From NCBI RefSeq assembly GCF_030252345.1, contig NZ_CP126980.1:62001-126000 (forward strand): a DNA stretch of 64,000 bases, read 5' to 3'. Below, one piece after another: positions 8,288 through 16,738 of the stretch. A program made the translations under genes and the position numbers. Below the pieces are notes generated by a model, which ran no database searches, had not been told where the DNA came from, and worked only from the letters and a program-made list of their open reading frames with translations. The stretch is from Actinoplanes oblitus. GTDB lineage: Bacteria; Actinomycetota; Actinomycetes; Mycobacteriales; Micromonosporaceae. How positions within the stretch are numbered: position 1 is the first letter of the stretch; each line of letters starts with the position of its first letter.

Positions 8288-8363
8288 AGCGGCCAGTGAA
8301 CGCGCCGATCGGGGGACAACCACCGCGAATCGGCGGCTCCCGGCAGGTCGGTATGGTGTTGCG

Positions 8364-8942
8364 ATGCTGCTCTCCGACCGTGACCTGGTGGCCGAGATCA
8401 AATCCGGCAGCCTCTCGCTCGAGCCCTTCGAGCCGTCGCTCATGCAGCCGTCCAGCATCGACGTCCGATTGGACCGCTTCTTCCGGGTTTTCAACAACCA
8501 CCTCTACACCCACATCGACCCGGCCGAGCAGCAGGACGAGCTGACCGCCGAGGTCGAGGTCGAGGATGGTCAGCCGTTCGTGCTGCACCCGGGCGAGTTC
8601 GTGCTGGCGTCCACGCTCGAGGTGATCACACTCGGCCAGGAGCTGGCGGCGCGTCTGGAGGGCAAGAGCAGCCTGGGCCGTCTCGGCCTGCTCACGCACT
8701 CGACGGCCGGCTTCATCGACCCCGGCTTTTCCGGTCACGTCACGCTGGAGCTGTCCAACGTGGCGAACCTGCCGATCAAACTTTGGCCAGGGATGAAAAT
8801 CGGTCAGCTCTGTATCTTCCGGCTGTCCAGCCCGGCCGAGCACCCCTATGGCTCCGCCGTCTACGGCTCCCGCTACCAGGGCCAACGCGGCCCGACGCCG
8901 AGCCGCTCGGCGATGAACTTCCGCACCTGGCCGACCCGCTGA
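8364..8942 (+). CDS. dcd: dCTP deaminase
   Basis: A 192-residue enzyme of pyrimidine deoxynucleotide synthesis. It converts dCTP to dUTP; the M. tuberculosis relative is bifunctional and also hydrolyses dUTP to dUMP. Family motifs are clear: [47 protein letters not shown] (catalytic Ser and Arg region), [21 protein letters not shown] (catalytic Glu) and the C-terminal [10 protein letters not shown] nucleotide-binding tail. The length fits the homotrimeric family. No Shine-Dalgarno precedes the ATG, but TATGGT lies 6 bases before it, which would fit a leaderless mRNA. It stands alone and is followed by a repeat-filled gap. Confidence 0.97.
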   Translation: MLLSDRDLVAEIKSGSLSLEPFEPSLMQPSSIDVRLDRFFRVFNNHLYTHIDPAEQQDELTAEVEVEDGQPFVLHPGEFVLASTLEVITLGQELAARLEGKSSLGRLGLLTHSTAGFIDPGFSGHVTLELSNVANLPIKLWPGMKIGQLCIFRLSSPAEHPYGSAVYGSRYQGQRGPTPSRSAMNFRTWPTR

Positions 8943-9126
8943 CCCCGGGGCCGTGGTCCCTTTCGGACCCGACCCGTCCCCCGGACGGATGAACCTCCGC
9001 GGCACCTCACGGTCCGCTCGCCACTCCCGCTTCGCTCGAGACGTTTTCGGTACGCCCCGAGCACGGCCACGGCAGCAGGGCGAGAACGCACTCAGCCGAG
9101 CGCGGCAGAACCTGATAGCGAGGCGA

Positions 9127-9262
9127 AGCGGGCTCAGCGCCGCGCGGTCGAACCGAGCAGCGGGTGAGGCGGGCTCAGCACAGCACGGTCAAACCCAGCG
9201 GCTGGTTGAGGCGGGCTCAGCGCCGCACGGTCGAACCCCGCAACGGGTTGGGGTGGGCTCAG
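9127..9262. repeat. 42-bp tandem repeat, about 3 copies
   Basis: The unit begins GCGGGCTCAGC and contains ACGGTCRAACCC. Copies start near 9127, 9169 and 9211, and a fourth partial copy at 9253 runs into the 3' end of the minus-strand gene, so the TCA of that gene's stop is itself part of the repeat. The rest of 8943-9126 holds nothing I recognise. Confidence 0.8.
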
Positions 9263-9732
9263 CGCAGCACGCGAAGTCCCTGCGCCGACGCGGCCCCGAG
9301 CACCTGCTCCACCTCAGCCGCGCTCAACCCGGTCGTCGGCACCCGCACCCACCTCCCGCCGCGCAGCCCGAACATCAGCTGCCCGGACAGCGCCTCCACG
9401 CTGCGGAACGCCCGCCACGCGTAGGCATGCCGCCCGACCTCGCTCGACCGGGCGATCCCACCGTCGCTGATCTCATAGGTGGTCACCCGGCTCTCGCGCA
9501 GGGACCGCCGCGCGGTGCCGTTCAGCAGCACGACCGGCACCAGCACGGCGAGCACCACCCCGCCGGCCAGCAGCCCCGGCTGCAACACGCCGGTCGCGAG
9601 CTGCCCGAGCACGGTCGCCGCCAGCAGGGCCCACCCCGCACAGCGCGCGACCAGCACCGGCGTGCGCAGCCGCCGCCGGGTGGCGGCCGCCACCAGTCCG
9701 GGGTCCGGCGCCGCGATGATCTGAATCTGCAC
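9259..9732 (-). CDS. YcxB-like membrane-anchored protein
   Basis: 157 residues from the GTG at 9732 (VQIQIIAAPDPGLVAAATRR). Two hydrophobic helices at about residues 25-45 and 47-65 (LLAATVLGQLATG, LLAGGVVLAVLVPVVLL) precede a C-terminal domain resembling YcxB/bPH proteins: VTTYEISDGGIARSSEVGRHAYAWRAFRSVEAL and a final LSAAEVEQVLGAAS helix. The role is unknown. Upstream ATGs at 9771 and 9765 are alternatives. The 3' end lies inside a 42-bp tandem repeat. Confidence 0.65.
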   Translation of the reverse strand: MQIQIIAAPDPGLVAAATRRRLRTPVLVARCAGWALLAATVLGQLATGVLQPGLLAGGVVLAVLVPVVLLNGTARRSLRESRVTTYEISDGGIARSSEVGRHAYAWRAFRSVEALSGQLMFGLRGGRWVRVPTTGLSAAEVEQVLGAASAQGLRVLR

Positions 9733-9941
9733 GCCTGAAAAGTATCCCCAGCCCTGCCAAACCATCACCATCCGGACGGCCGACCCACCCTCGGCGCCAG
9801 GTCTCCGATTTTCTCGGCAGGCCCCGATCGGAGGCGCGTTTCTGTCATACCCGCGGGATAGCTTGGACCTCAGCAGCGAGCCAGGCGGTGACGTTCGTGA
9901 CGGCGGAGGAGGTGGCATGACCGGCGATCTACGATGACGCC

Positions 9942-10229
9942 GTGTATCTGATGATTTCGACTTACCAGAAACCGCTCGCCGAGGTTGACGAGGCTCGGGA
10001 GGCGCACCTCGCGTTCGTCGCCGGGCTGGAGGAGCGGGGGCTGTCGGTCACCGCGGGCCGGCAGGATCCGCCGGTGGGCGGCATCATCCTGCTGGATGTG
10101 GACACCGAGGCCGAGGCGCAGGAGCTGATCGCCCAAGACCCCTACGTGGTGCGGGGCCTGGCTACCTACGCTGCGGTCGGCTGGCAGATCAGCCGCGGGG
10201 CGCTCGCCGGCTACCAGCGCAAGTACTGA
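9942..10229 (+). CDS. YciI family protein
   Basis: A 95-residue single-domain protein with the ferredoxin-like YCII fold: YLMISTYQKPLAEVDEAREAHLAFVAGLEERG, then GGIILLDVDTEAEAQELIAQDPYV, the hallmark EAEAQ.. DP(Y/F) segment with the likely active-site Asp. The usual HxxHxxxL motif appears as REAHLAFVAGLE. Enzymatic function of the family is mostly unknown; related domains include dehydrochlorinase-like and sigma-factor-linked proteins. It starts with GTG. It stands alone before a long repeat array. Confidence 0.82.
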   Translation: MYLMISTYQKPLAEVDEAREAHLAFVAGLEERGLSVTAGRQDPPVGGIILLDVDTEAEAQELIAQDPYVVRGLATYAAVGWQISRGALAGYQRKY

Positions 10230-10239
10230 CCCGCCGGCC

Positions 10240-10590
10240 CGCCGGGACCCGTCGTCGGCCGGATCACGAGCCGCCATCGGCTCACCGGGACCCGTCCCCG
10301 GCCGGATCACGAGCCGCCGCCGGCCACCGGAACCTGCCGCCGGCCACCGGAACCTGCCGCCGGCCACCGCAACCCGCCGCCGGCCACCGCGACCCGTCGC
10401 CGGCCACCGCGACCCGTCGCCGGCCGGATCACGAGCCGCCACCGGCTAACCGCAACCCGCCGCCGGCCACCGTGAGCCGCCCCGGGCCTGATCACAGCCC
10501 GCCGCCGGCCCACCGCGACCCGTCGCTGGCCCGATCACCACCCACCGCCGGCCCGATCACGAGCCGCCACAGGCCGGACCGCGTGCCGCC
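10240..10590. repeat. 20-bp tandem array with degenerate flanks
   Basis: Five regular copies of a 20-bp unit (CGGCCACCGSRACCYGYCGC) begin at 10321, 10341, 10361, 10381 and 10401. On both sides the array decays into related blocks separated by GGATCACGAGCCGCC, seen near 10261, 10304 and 10427. No convincing gene or terminator is present in 10230-10693. Confidence 0.8.
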
Positions 10591-10693
10591 GTCCACGCTG
10601 GATCGCTGGACGGCGGAGTGCGGGGTCTGGGGCCGCGCGGGGCGGGCGGGTGCTCCGGGCGTACGCAAGCCGGGGTTTTCTGGCGGGAAGCGG

Positions 10694-11236
10694 TCAGGGA
10701 TCCAGATCGGCGCCGGTGAGCAGGCCGCGGATGGTCAGTTCGGCGGTGACCGGTGGCGGGCACTCGTCGACGATCGTGGCGGTGCCCAGGTAACGGTCGC
10801 CGAGCAGGGTGCGCAGGCCGCGGGCCTGGGCGCCGGTGGAGGCCCAGTCGTCGACCACCAGGACGCGGTCGTCGGCGGCCAGCAGGCGGCGGCGGACGCC
10901 GAGGTGCTGGACGTCGCCGCGGTGGTCGGCGGGGACCTCGGCCCAGATCATCTCCTCGGCGATGGCGCGGCGGGCGCCGGCCCGGTACGCCTCGACGAAG
11001 CCCACCCCGAGCGCGCGCGCCACCAGCGGGCCGAGCAGGAATCCGGTCACCTCCGGCGAGACCACCACGGTGGGCCGGTCGGACCGGAACAGCTCGGCCA
11101 GCGCCGGGCCGACAGCGTCCAGGATCACCGGGTCGCGCCACCAGCCGGACCGGTCGCTGACCAGATAATCGCTGGGTGGGCCGGGGTCGGTCCAGCGGAA
11201 CGCGCGGCGCAGCCGGTCACGGAGATCGTCGGTCAC
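10694..11236 (-). CDS. Phosphoribosyltransferase family protein
   Basis: A 180-residue protein. The PRPP-binding loop VLVVDDWASTGAQARGL near residue 125 is the signature of type I phosphoribosyltransferases, and VVVSPEVTGFLLGPLVARALGVGFVEAYR resembles the adenine/xanthine PRT hood region. Residues 1-45 contain SDRSGWWRDP, similar to actinobacterial adenine-PRT-like proteins. The base specificity cannot be told. GTG start at 11236. It lies alone between two orphan genes, divergent from the SpoIIE-type phosphatase. Confidence 0.85.
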   Translation of the reverse strand: MTDDLRDRLRRAFRWTDPGPPSDYLVSDRSGWWRDPVILDAVGPALAELFRSDRPTVVVSPEVTGFLLGPLVARALGVGFVEAYRAGARRAIAEEMIWAEVPADHRGDVQHLGVRRRLLAADDRVLVVDDWASTGAQARGLRTLLGDRYLGTATIVDECPPPVTAELTIRGLLTGADLDP

Positions 11237-11376
11237 CGGGCCATCGTGTCACCGCCGCGCCGCCCCTCGTGGACCGACCGAATGACCCCGCAACTGACAG
11301 GTGGTCAGAACCTGATCGGACAACGGGTCAACTTGATGCCTGACAGGACTCGGATCGGGCATGCTGTTCGCGAACC

Positions 11377-12513
11377 ATGCCTACCAACGCGCCGGGCCGC
11401 GGCCCGATGAGTTCAGCGAACCGCACCGGTCTCGGTGCGGCCTTCGTGCTGCTCGCCATCGTGTCCGCCGTGGAGTCGGCGGACCGGACCTCGCTCGGGT
11501 ACGCGGGCCTGCTCGTCCTCGCCCCGCTGCTGGCCGCCCTCTTCGCGGCCTGGCAGTACGTGCTCGGCGTCGGGGTGGTCGCCACCCTGGTCAGCGCGAT
11601 TCTGGTGGGACAGACGCACATCCCCGACTCGGCCGTGCAGCGACACGCCGCCGACTCGCCCGGGATGGTCTACCTGGTCGGCATCATCCTGGCCACCGGC
11701 ATCGCGGGGGCCGTCGCGATGAAACGGCAGCAGCAGGCCGACCAAATCACCGAGCTGCGGCAGCTGGCCTCGGTGGCCCAGCAGGCGGTGCTGCGGCCGA
11801 TCGGCCCGCAGGTCGGCGCCCTGGCGGTGGCCGGGCGGTACATCTCGGCGACCGCGGCCGCGGACATCGGCGGTGACCTCTACGAGGCGCTGAACACGCC
11901 GTACGGTGTCCGGATCATCATCGGTGACGTGCGCGGCAAGGGACTGGACGCGGTCCGGCTGGCCAGCATCGTCCTGGGTTCCTACCGGCACGTCGCCTAC
12001 GAGCGCGCCGACCTGAAATCGATTGTGGCGGACCTGGACCGGGCGGTCGCCCGCAGCGTGGGTGACGAGGATTTCGTGACCGCCGCCCTGGTCGAGGAGC
12101 GCGGCGGCACGCTGACCATCGTCAACTGTGGACATCCGGCGCCGCTGCTGTTGCGCCGCGGGCTGGTCATCCCGCTGGAGCCGCCGGCCCCGGCACCCCC
12201 GCTCGGGTTCATGCCCGAGGTGAAGGCGCGTGTCGAGCGGCTGGAGCCGGGTGACCGGCTGCTGCTGTTCACCGACGGCCTGGGTGAGGCTCGCCGGGAG
12301 GGTGAGTTCTTCCCCACCGCCGACCGGGCCTGGCGCCTGCTGGGCCACGGCACGGTCGGCGACGGGCTGGCGTCCCTGGAGACCGCGCTGGTCGATTGGG
12401 TGCACGGCCGCCTGGAGGACGACATCGCTCTGGTCCTGCTGGAGTACGCCGGTCCGGACGCGGGCGCGTCGGTGCCGGTGCCCAGCTGGGAAGTCGGTGC
12501 CGCCGGCAGTTAG
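11377..12513 (+). CDS. Membrane-anchored SpoIIE/PP2C-type serine phosphatase
   Basis: A 378-residue protein. Residues 15-115 hold four hydrophobic helices (GAAFVLLAIVSAV, LLVLAPLLAALFAAW, VLGVGVVATLVSAILV, MVYLVGIILATGIAGAVA). A short linker follows, then a PP2C-like SpoIIE domain (about 150-360): DIGGDLYEA and GDVRGKGLDAV supply metal-binding Asp residues, then DFVTAALVE, NCGHPAPLLL, LLLFTDGLGEARR and the final LEDDIALVLLE. Such phosphatases typically dephosphorylate anti-anti-sigma factors; no partner is encoded beside it. An ATG at 11407 is a possible later start. Its TAG stop overlaps the stop of the convergent small gene. Confidence 0.88.
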   Translation: MPTNAPGRGPMSSANRTGLGAAFVLLAIVSAVESADRTSLGYAGLLVLAPLLAALFAAWQYVLGVGVVATLVSAILVGQTHIPDSAVQRHAADSPGMVYLVGIILATGIAGAVAMKRQQQADQITELRQLASVAQQAVLRPIGPQVGALAVAGRYISATAAADIGGDLYEALNTPYGVRIIIGDVRGKGLDAVRLASIVLGSYRHVAYERADLKSIVADLDRAVARSVGDEDFVTAALVEERGGTLTIVNCGHPAPLLLRRGLVIPLEPPAPAPPLGFMPEVKARVERLEPGDRLLLFTDGLGEARREGEFFPTADRAWRLLGHGTVGDGLASLETALVDWVHGRLEDDIALVLLEYAGPDAGASVPVPSWEVGAAGS

Positions 12514-12662
12514 GCGGCGTTGTCCTCGGGCTCGCCCGGAGCCGGTGAGGTCGGGGCCGGCAACGGCGGGACCGGCTCGGGCTGACGGTGCCGGCCGACG
12601 TAGTTGCGGGGCTGGCCCGCCTGGCGCGGCTCGGGAATCAGGCTTTTGATCGTGGCGAACAT
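12510..12662 (-). CDS. Small Pro-rich hypothetical protein (50 aa)
   Basis: A 50-residue protein, MFATIKSLIPEPRQAGQPRNY, with a Pro-rich C-terminal half (PPLPAPTSPAPGEPEDNAA). The start is chosen because GAGGGGGGCG, a very strong Shine-Dalgarno, lies 5-6 bases before it. Its TAA and the phosphatase TAG overlap in the four bases TTAG, so the two transcripts converge head-on. Function unknown; no membrane segment. Confidence 0.6.
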   Translation of the reverse strand: MFATIKSLIPEPRQAGQPRNYVGRHRQPEPVPPLPAPTSPAPGEPEDNAA

Positions 12663-12883
12663 GGCAACGCCCCCCTCGACGCTTGCGGTGAATGTTCTCC
12701 GCTGTCTATTCGGAGCAACGAGCCTCATCGGGGCGCGATACGTGGATCCCTCGTCGAAGTAGGCAAATGGCCGAACGGCTGTACTGCTGACCACCTGATC
12801 GGAGACGTTTGGCCCTCGATCCGACGGACAACGTCCTCGGGCAGGTGAGTTCGACGCGAAACCTTACCCGGGTTGTCGGTTCC

Positions 12884-12923
12884 TACCGATCAGTAATACA
12901 GTGCTAGTTACTGACGGGTAACT
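12884..12923 (+). promoter_or_regulatory. Two TAC-N6-GTA palindromes before the acyl-CoA dehydrogenase gene
   Basis: TACCGATCAGTA (12884-12895) and AGTTACTGACGGGTAACT (12906-12923, a perfect 6+6 dyad) share the layout TAC-N6-GTA, with centres 25 bp apart. They lie 27-66 bases before the ATG and are typical of a TetR-type operator pair. No TetR gene is adjacent. Nothing else stands out in 12663-12949. Confidence 0.55.
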
Positions 12924-12949
12924 CGCGTTCGGAGAGCGGGCCAGACACC

Positions 12950-14806
12950 ATGACTCACTACCAGAGCAACCTTCGGGACCTCCAGTTCAACCTGTTCGAG
13001 GTCTTCGGAGCGGACAAGGCGTTCGGGCAGGCGCCGTTCGACGAGATCGACGCGGAGACCGCGCGTGACGTGCTCGCCGAGGTGAACCGGCTGGCTCGCG
13101 AGGACCTCGCGGCCAGCTACACCGACGCGGACCGCAACCCGCCGGTGTTCGACCCGGCGACGCACACGGCGCCGCTGCCCGAGTCGTTCAAGAAGTCGTA
13201 CGAGACCTTCATGGCCTCCGAGTTCTGGCGGCTCGACCTGCCCAGCGCGCTGGGCGGCACCTTCGCCCCGCGCACCCTGTGGTGGGCGATCGCCGAGCAG
13301 ATCCTGGGCTCCAACGCCCCGATCTGGATGTACGCGTCCGGCCCCTCCTTCGCCCACGTGGCGCACACCGAGGGCACCCCGGAGCAGAAGGAGTGGGCGA
13401 AGCTCTTCGTCGAGAAGCAGTGGGGCTCGACGATGGTGCTGACCGAGCCGGACGCCGGTTCGGACGTCGGCGCCGGCCGCACCCGGGCGATCCCGCAGCC
13501 GGACGGCTCGTGGCACATCGAGGGCGTGAAGCGGTTCATCACCTCGGGTGAGCACGACCTGACCGACAACATCATCCACTACGTGCTGGCGCGTCCGGTG
13601 GGCGTCGAGGGCGCCGGCGGCCCGGGCACCAAGGGCCTGTCGCTGTTCATCGTGCCGAAGTACCACTTCGACCCGCAGACCGGCGAGCTGGGCGAGCGCA
13701 ACGGCGTCTACGCCACCAACGTCGAGCACAAGATGGGCCTCAAGGTCTCCAACACCTGCGAGATGACCTTCGGCGAGCACGGCACCCCGGCCAAGGGCTG
13801 GCTGCTGGGCGACAAGCACGACGGCATCCGTCAGATGTTCATGATCATCGAGTACGCCCGGATGATGGTCGGCACGAAGGCGATCGCCACCCTCTCCACC
13901 GGTTACCTGAACGCGCTGGAGTACGCGAAGAACCGCGTCCAGGGCGCCGACCTGGTCTCCAACGGTGACAAGGCCGCCCCGCGGGTGACCATCACCCACC
14001 ACCCGGACGTACGCCGCTCGCTGATGCTGCAGAAGTCGTACTCCGAGGCCCTGCGCGCCCTGGTGATCTACACGGCGAGCTGGCAGGACAAGGTCGCCAT
14101 CGCGGAGGCCGCCGGCGACGAGAAGGCCGCCAAGATCGCGAGCAAGGTGAACGACTTCCTGCTGCCGCTGGTCAAGGGCGTCGGCTCGGAGCGGGCGTAC
14201 GAACTGCTCGGCCACGAGTCGCTGCAGACCTTCGGTGGCTCCGGCTTCCTCCAGGACTACCCGCTGGAGCAGTACGTCCGGGACGCGAAGATCGACACCC
14301 TGTACGAGGGCACCACCGCGATCCAGAGCCTGGACCTGATCTTCCGCAAGATCGTCCGGGACAGCGGCCGGGCGCTGGGCACGGTGGCCGCCGAGATCCA
14401 GGGCTTCGTGGAGAGCGAGGCCGGCAACGGCCAGCTCAAGGACGAGCGGCAGGCGCTGGGCAAGGCGCTCGGCGAGATGCAGCAGATCCTCGGCGTCACG
14501 ATGGGCTGGCTGGCCGCGGTGCAGGGCGGCGAGTCCCGCGAGCTGTACAAGATCGGTCTGACCTCGCGCCGGATCCTGCTCGCCCTCGGCGACGTGATCC
14601 TCGCTTGGCTGCTGCTGCGCCAGGCCGAGGTGGCGCTGAACGCGCTGAACGGCGAGGTCTCCGAGGCCGACAAGAACTTCTACACCGGCAAGATCGCGGC
14701 GGCCCGCTTCTTCGCCCGGGAGATCCTGCCGCGGATCGGTTCCGACCGCCGCATCATCGAGAACACCAACCTGGACCTGATGGACCTGTCCGAGGACGTG
14801 TTCTGA
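12950..14806 (+). CDS. Acyl-CoA dehydrogenase, long FadE5-like type
   Basis: A 618-residue flavoenzyme of fatty-acid beta-oxidation that forms the alpha,beta double bond of acyl-CoA. The length and the extra C-terminal domain (about residues 470-610) match the long FadE5-like class rather than the 380-residue classical one. Visible motifs are [17 protein letters not shown] (FAD-binding signature), [47 protein letters not shown] (substrate/FAD site) and the catalytic Glu in the YEGT region. A palindromic operator pair precedes it, so induction by fatty acids through a TetR repressor is plausible. A strong terminator follows. Confidence 0.93.
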   Translation: MTHYQSNLRDLQFNLFEVFGADKAFGQAPFDEIDAETARDVLAEVNRLAREDLAASYTDADRNPPVFDPATHTAPLPESFKKSYETFMASEFWRLDLPSALGGTFAPRTLWWAIAEQILGSNAPIWMYASGPSFAHVAHTEGTPEQKEWAKLFVEKQWGSTMVLTEPDAGSDVGAGRTRAIPQPDGSWHIEGVKRFITSGEHDLTDNIIHYVLARPVGVEGAGGPGTKGLSLFIVPKYHFDPQTGELGERNGVYATNVEHKMGLKVSNTCEMTFGEHGTPAKGWLLGDKHDGIRQMFMIIEYARMMVGTKAIATLSTGYLNALEYAKNRVQGADLVSNGDKAAPRVTITHHPDVRRSLMLQKSYSEALRALVIYTASWQDKVAIAEAAGDEKAAKIASKVNDFLLPLVKGVGSERAYELLGHESLQTFGGSGFLQDYPLEQYVRDAKIDTLYEGTTAIQSLDLIFRKIVRDSGRALGTVAAEIQGFVESEAGNGQLKDERQALGKALGEMQQILGVTMGWLAAVQGGESRELYKIGLTSRRILLALGDVILAWLLLRQAEVALNALNGEVSEADKNFYTGKIAAARFFAREILPRIGSDRRIIENTNLDLMDLSEDVF

Positions 14807-14840
14807 TCTAGAGCTTTTCCCACTCTCCTGAAAAAGACGT

Positions 14841-14870
14841 AGGCCGGCGGACAAGGGCGTCCGCCGGCCT
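14841..14870 (+). terminator. Terminator of the acyl-CoA dehydrogenase gene
   Basis: An 11-bp perfect stem AGGCCGGCGGA / TCCGCCGGCCT with an 8-base loop, followed by TCGTCGTT. Confidence 0.85.
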
Positions 14871-14981
14871 TCGTCGTTCCCCGATCTTGACGGTACGCGG
14901 ATACGCCCCCGTCGCCGTTCACGTGGGACCCCGTCGCGAAGGTCACCTACTCCACGGTCCGTACCTGGCGCCGTTGAGAAC

Positions 14982-15500
14982 TCACCCTCGGGCGGTGTGC
15001 CGGCGGGACAGGCGCATCCCCTTCGGCTGAGCCTCGGACCACGGGGTCTCGGCGGTGTGCACGGCGAGGCCGGACGTCTTCAGCTCGACCGCGAGGCCGT
15101 CCCACTGGTCGTCCGGGATCAGCAGGGCGGACACTTCGGACACCGTCGGATTGTGCCCGACCAGCAGGATCGTGCGGACCGTCTCCGGAACCGCGTGGAG
15201 CAGGTCGAAGACCTCGGTCCGGCCGCCGTAGTAGAGCTGGTCCGCGTAGTGCACCTCGGGCGCCCCGTGCGCGTGGTCGCCCTGGGCCAGCGCCATGGAC
15301 GCGGCCTGCCAGGTCTGCCGGGTGCGCTTGGCCGGCGAGCAGATCACCAGGTCGGGGTGCAGCCGTTCGTCGACCAGCCAGGCGCCGGCCGCGTCCGCGT
15401 CGGACATACCCCGCTCGGTGAGGCCTCGGTCGAAATCAGGCAGTTCGCCGGGAGTCTCCGCTTTGGCGTGGCGTAGCAGGATCAGCGTCCGCAAGGTCAT
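14982..15500 (-). CDS. SixA-type histidine phosphatase
   Basis: A 172-residue protein starting MTLRTLILLRHAKAE. The RHAKAE motif provides the catalytic His and Arg, SPAKRTRQTW the second Arg, and VGHNPTVSEVSALL the second His of the histidine-phosphatase superfamily. SixA of E. coli removes phosphate from the Hpt domain of ArcB or from the nitrogen PTS; in actinobacteria the target is unknown. The length and domain agree with SixA. It is divergent from the DUF6458 gene, with a 99-bp gap that must hold both promoters. Confidence 0.88.
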   Translation of the reverse strand: MTLRTLILLRHAKAETPGELPDFDRGLTERGMSDADAAGAWLVDERLHPDLVICSPAKRTRQTWQAASMALAQGDHAHGAPEVHYADQLYYGGRTEVFDLLHAVPETVRTILLVGHNPTVSEVSALLIPDDQWDGLAVELKTSGLAVHTAETPWSEAQPKGMRLSRRHTARG

Positions 15501-15599
15501 TGGACCAGCTTGCCTGATTGGGAACTCACGCGTACGGGTATGCCTCGATCGACGTATTCAGCGCGGTCAAAACAAACGGCACCAACCGAGGAGGGCCCG

Positions 15600-15884
15600 A
15601 TGGGCATCGGCGCAAGCATCTTCCTGCTCGCTCTGGGGGCGATCCTGGCGTTCGCCGTCAACGCGGACATCAGCGGCCTGGACATCAGCGTGATCGGCTG
15701 GATCCTGATGGCGGCCGGGCTGGTCGGGCTGGTCACCACGCTGTGGTTCTGGAACAGCCGCCGGCGCACCGTGGTGACCCGGACGACCGGCGGCGCGCCG
15801 GTGGCCGGCTCCACCTACAGCAGCGAGTACCGCGAGGTCCGGCAGGACGACGTCCCGCCGCCTCCGCCGCCCGCGTACCGCTGA
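15600..15884 (+). CDS. DUF6458 family small membrane protein
   Basis: A 94-residue protein, MGIGASIFLLALGAILAFAVN, with two transmembrane helices (residues 4-23 and 33-53, the second ISVIGWILMAAGLVGLVTTLWFW), then a short basic turn and a Tyr/Ser/Pro tail ending PPPPPPAYR. The GIGASIFL.LGAIL start and the DIxxxGWIL motif are the mark of DUF6458 in actinobacteria; the function is unknown. GAGGAGG at good spacing fixes the ATG at 15600. Confidence 0.85.
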   Translation: MGIGASIFLLALGAILAFAVNADISGLDISVIGWILMAAGLVGLVTTLWFWNSRRRTVVTRTTGGAPVAGSTYSSEYREVRQDDVPPPPPPAYR

Positions 15885-15906
15885 GCGCGTACGCGAATCG
15901 CGACGA

Positions 15907-15929
15907 ACGGCCCGGCAGCGCCGGGCCGT
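15907..15929. terminator. Bidirectional terminator
   Basis: A perfect 10-bp stem ACGGCCCGGC / GCCGGGCCGT around AGC, between the convergent DUF6458 and TrhA genes. A TTTCTCG tail serves the plus strand. Confidence 0.85.
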
Positions 15930-15943
15930 TTCTCGTAGCGGAC

Positions 15944-16621
15944 CTACGCGTAGAGCGCGAAGTAGATCGCGATGTGGTGGCAGATCGCGGCGACCAGGGT
16001 GCAGGCGTGGAAGAACTCATGGTGACCGAAAACGGTCGGCCACGGGTTGGGTCGGCGCAGGGCGTAGAAGACCGCGCCGATCGTGTAGATCGCGCCACCG
16101 ACCAGCATCAGGACCAGGCAGGTCACGCCACCGACACGCAGCACGTCGGGGACGATCGCGACAGCCACCCAGCCCAGCGCGACGTAGAGCGGCGCGCCGG
16201 CCCACCGGGGCAGGTGCGGCCAGATCACCTTGAGCGCCACGCCGCCGACGGCGCCACCCCAGACCAGCCCCAGCATCCACTCGGCGGTGTTGGTGTCGAG
16301 CAGCGAGACGCAGAACGGGGTGTAGGTGCCGGCGATGAAGATGAAGATCATCGAGTGATCCATCCGGCGCATGATCTGGTAGCCGCGCTCGCTCCAGACC
16401 CGGCGGTGGTAGAGCGCGCTGGTGCCGAAGAGGCCGCAGACCGTGATGCTGTAGATCAGGCAGCTGACGAACGGGGCGATGCCCGGCCGGGTGAGCGCGA
16501 TCGAGCAGAGCACGACGCCGCAGACGACGGCGACGAAGAAGGCGTATTGATGCAACCGGCCGCGTAGTCGCGGCTTGCCGAGATCGGTCGGCTTCATCCG
16601 GAACGGGGCTGAGGTCGTCAC
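15944..16621 (-). CDS. PAQR-family membrane protein (TrhA / hemolysin III)
   Basis: 225 residues from the GTG at 16621 (VTTSAPFRMKPTDLG). Seven hydrophobic helices are visible. Hallmark residues of the progestin/adipoQ-receptor family are present: SALYHRRVWSE (His of the metal site), MRRMDHSMIFIFIAGTYTPFC (the Asp/His/Ser cluster) and the C-terminal HEFFHACTLVAAICHH (two more His), which together bind zinc. Bacterial members help keep membrane energetics and fluidity in balance; the old hemolysin name is misleading. The ATG at 16597 is an alternative start. Confidence 0.9.
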   Translation of the reverse strand: MTTSAPFRMKPTDLGKPRLRGRLHQYAFFVAVVCGVVLCSIALTRPGIAPFVSCLIYSITVCGLFGTSALYHRRVWSERGYQIMRRMDHSMIFIFIAGTYTPFCVSLLDTNTAEWMLGLVWGGAVGGVALKVIWPHLPRWAGAPLYVALGWVAVAIVPDVLRVGGVTCLVLMLVGGAIYTIGAVFYALRRPNPWPTVFGHHEFFHACTLVAAICHHIAIYFALYA

Positions 16622-16738
16622 GCGATCCAGGTTACGACACCGTAGGTTACCAGCGGGTAGTGATGCCGGATACGGTTCACCAAGAATCGCGGTGCTGGGC
16701 GCCACCGGTCAACCCGCCGGCGACTACGGTGAGGTGCC

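Noticed and set aside
12908..14854. Long minus-strand open frame over the acyl-CoA dehydrogenase
   Set aside because: Shadow of a well-supported enzyme; no ribosome site and a biased composition.
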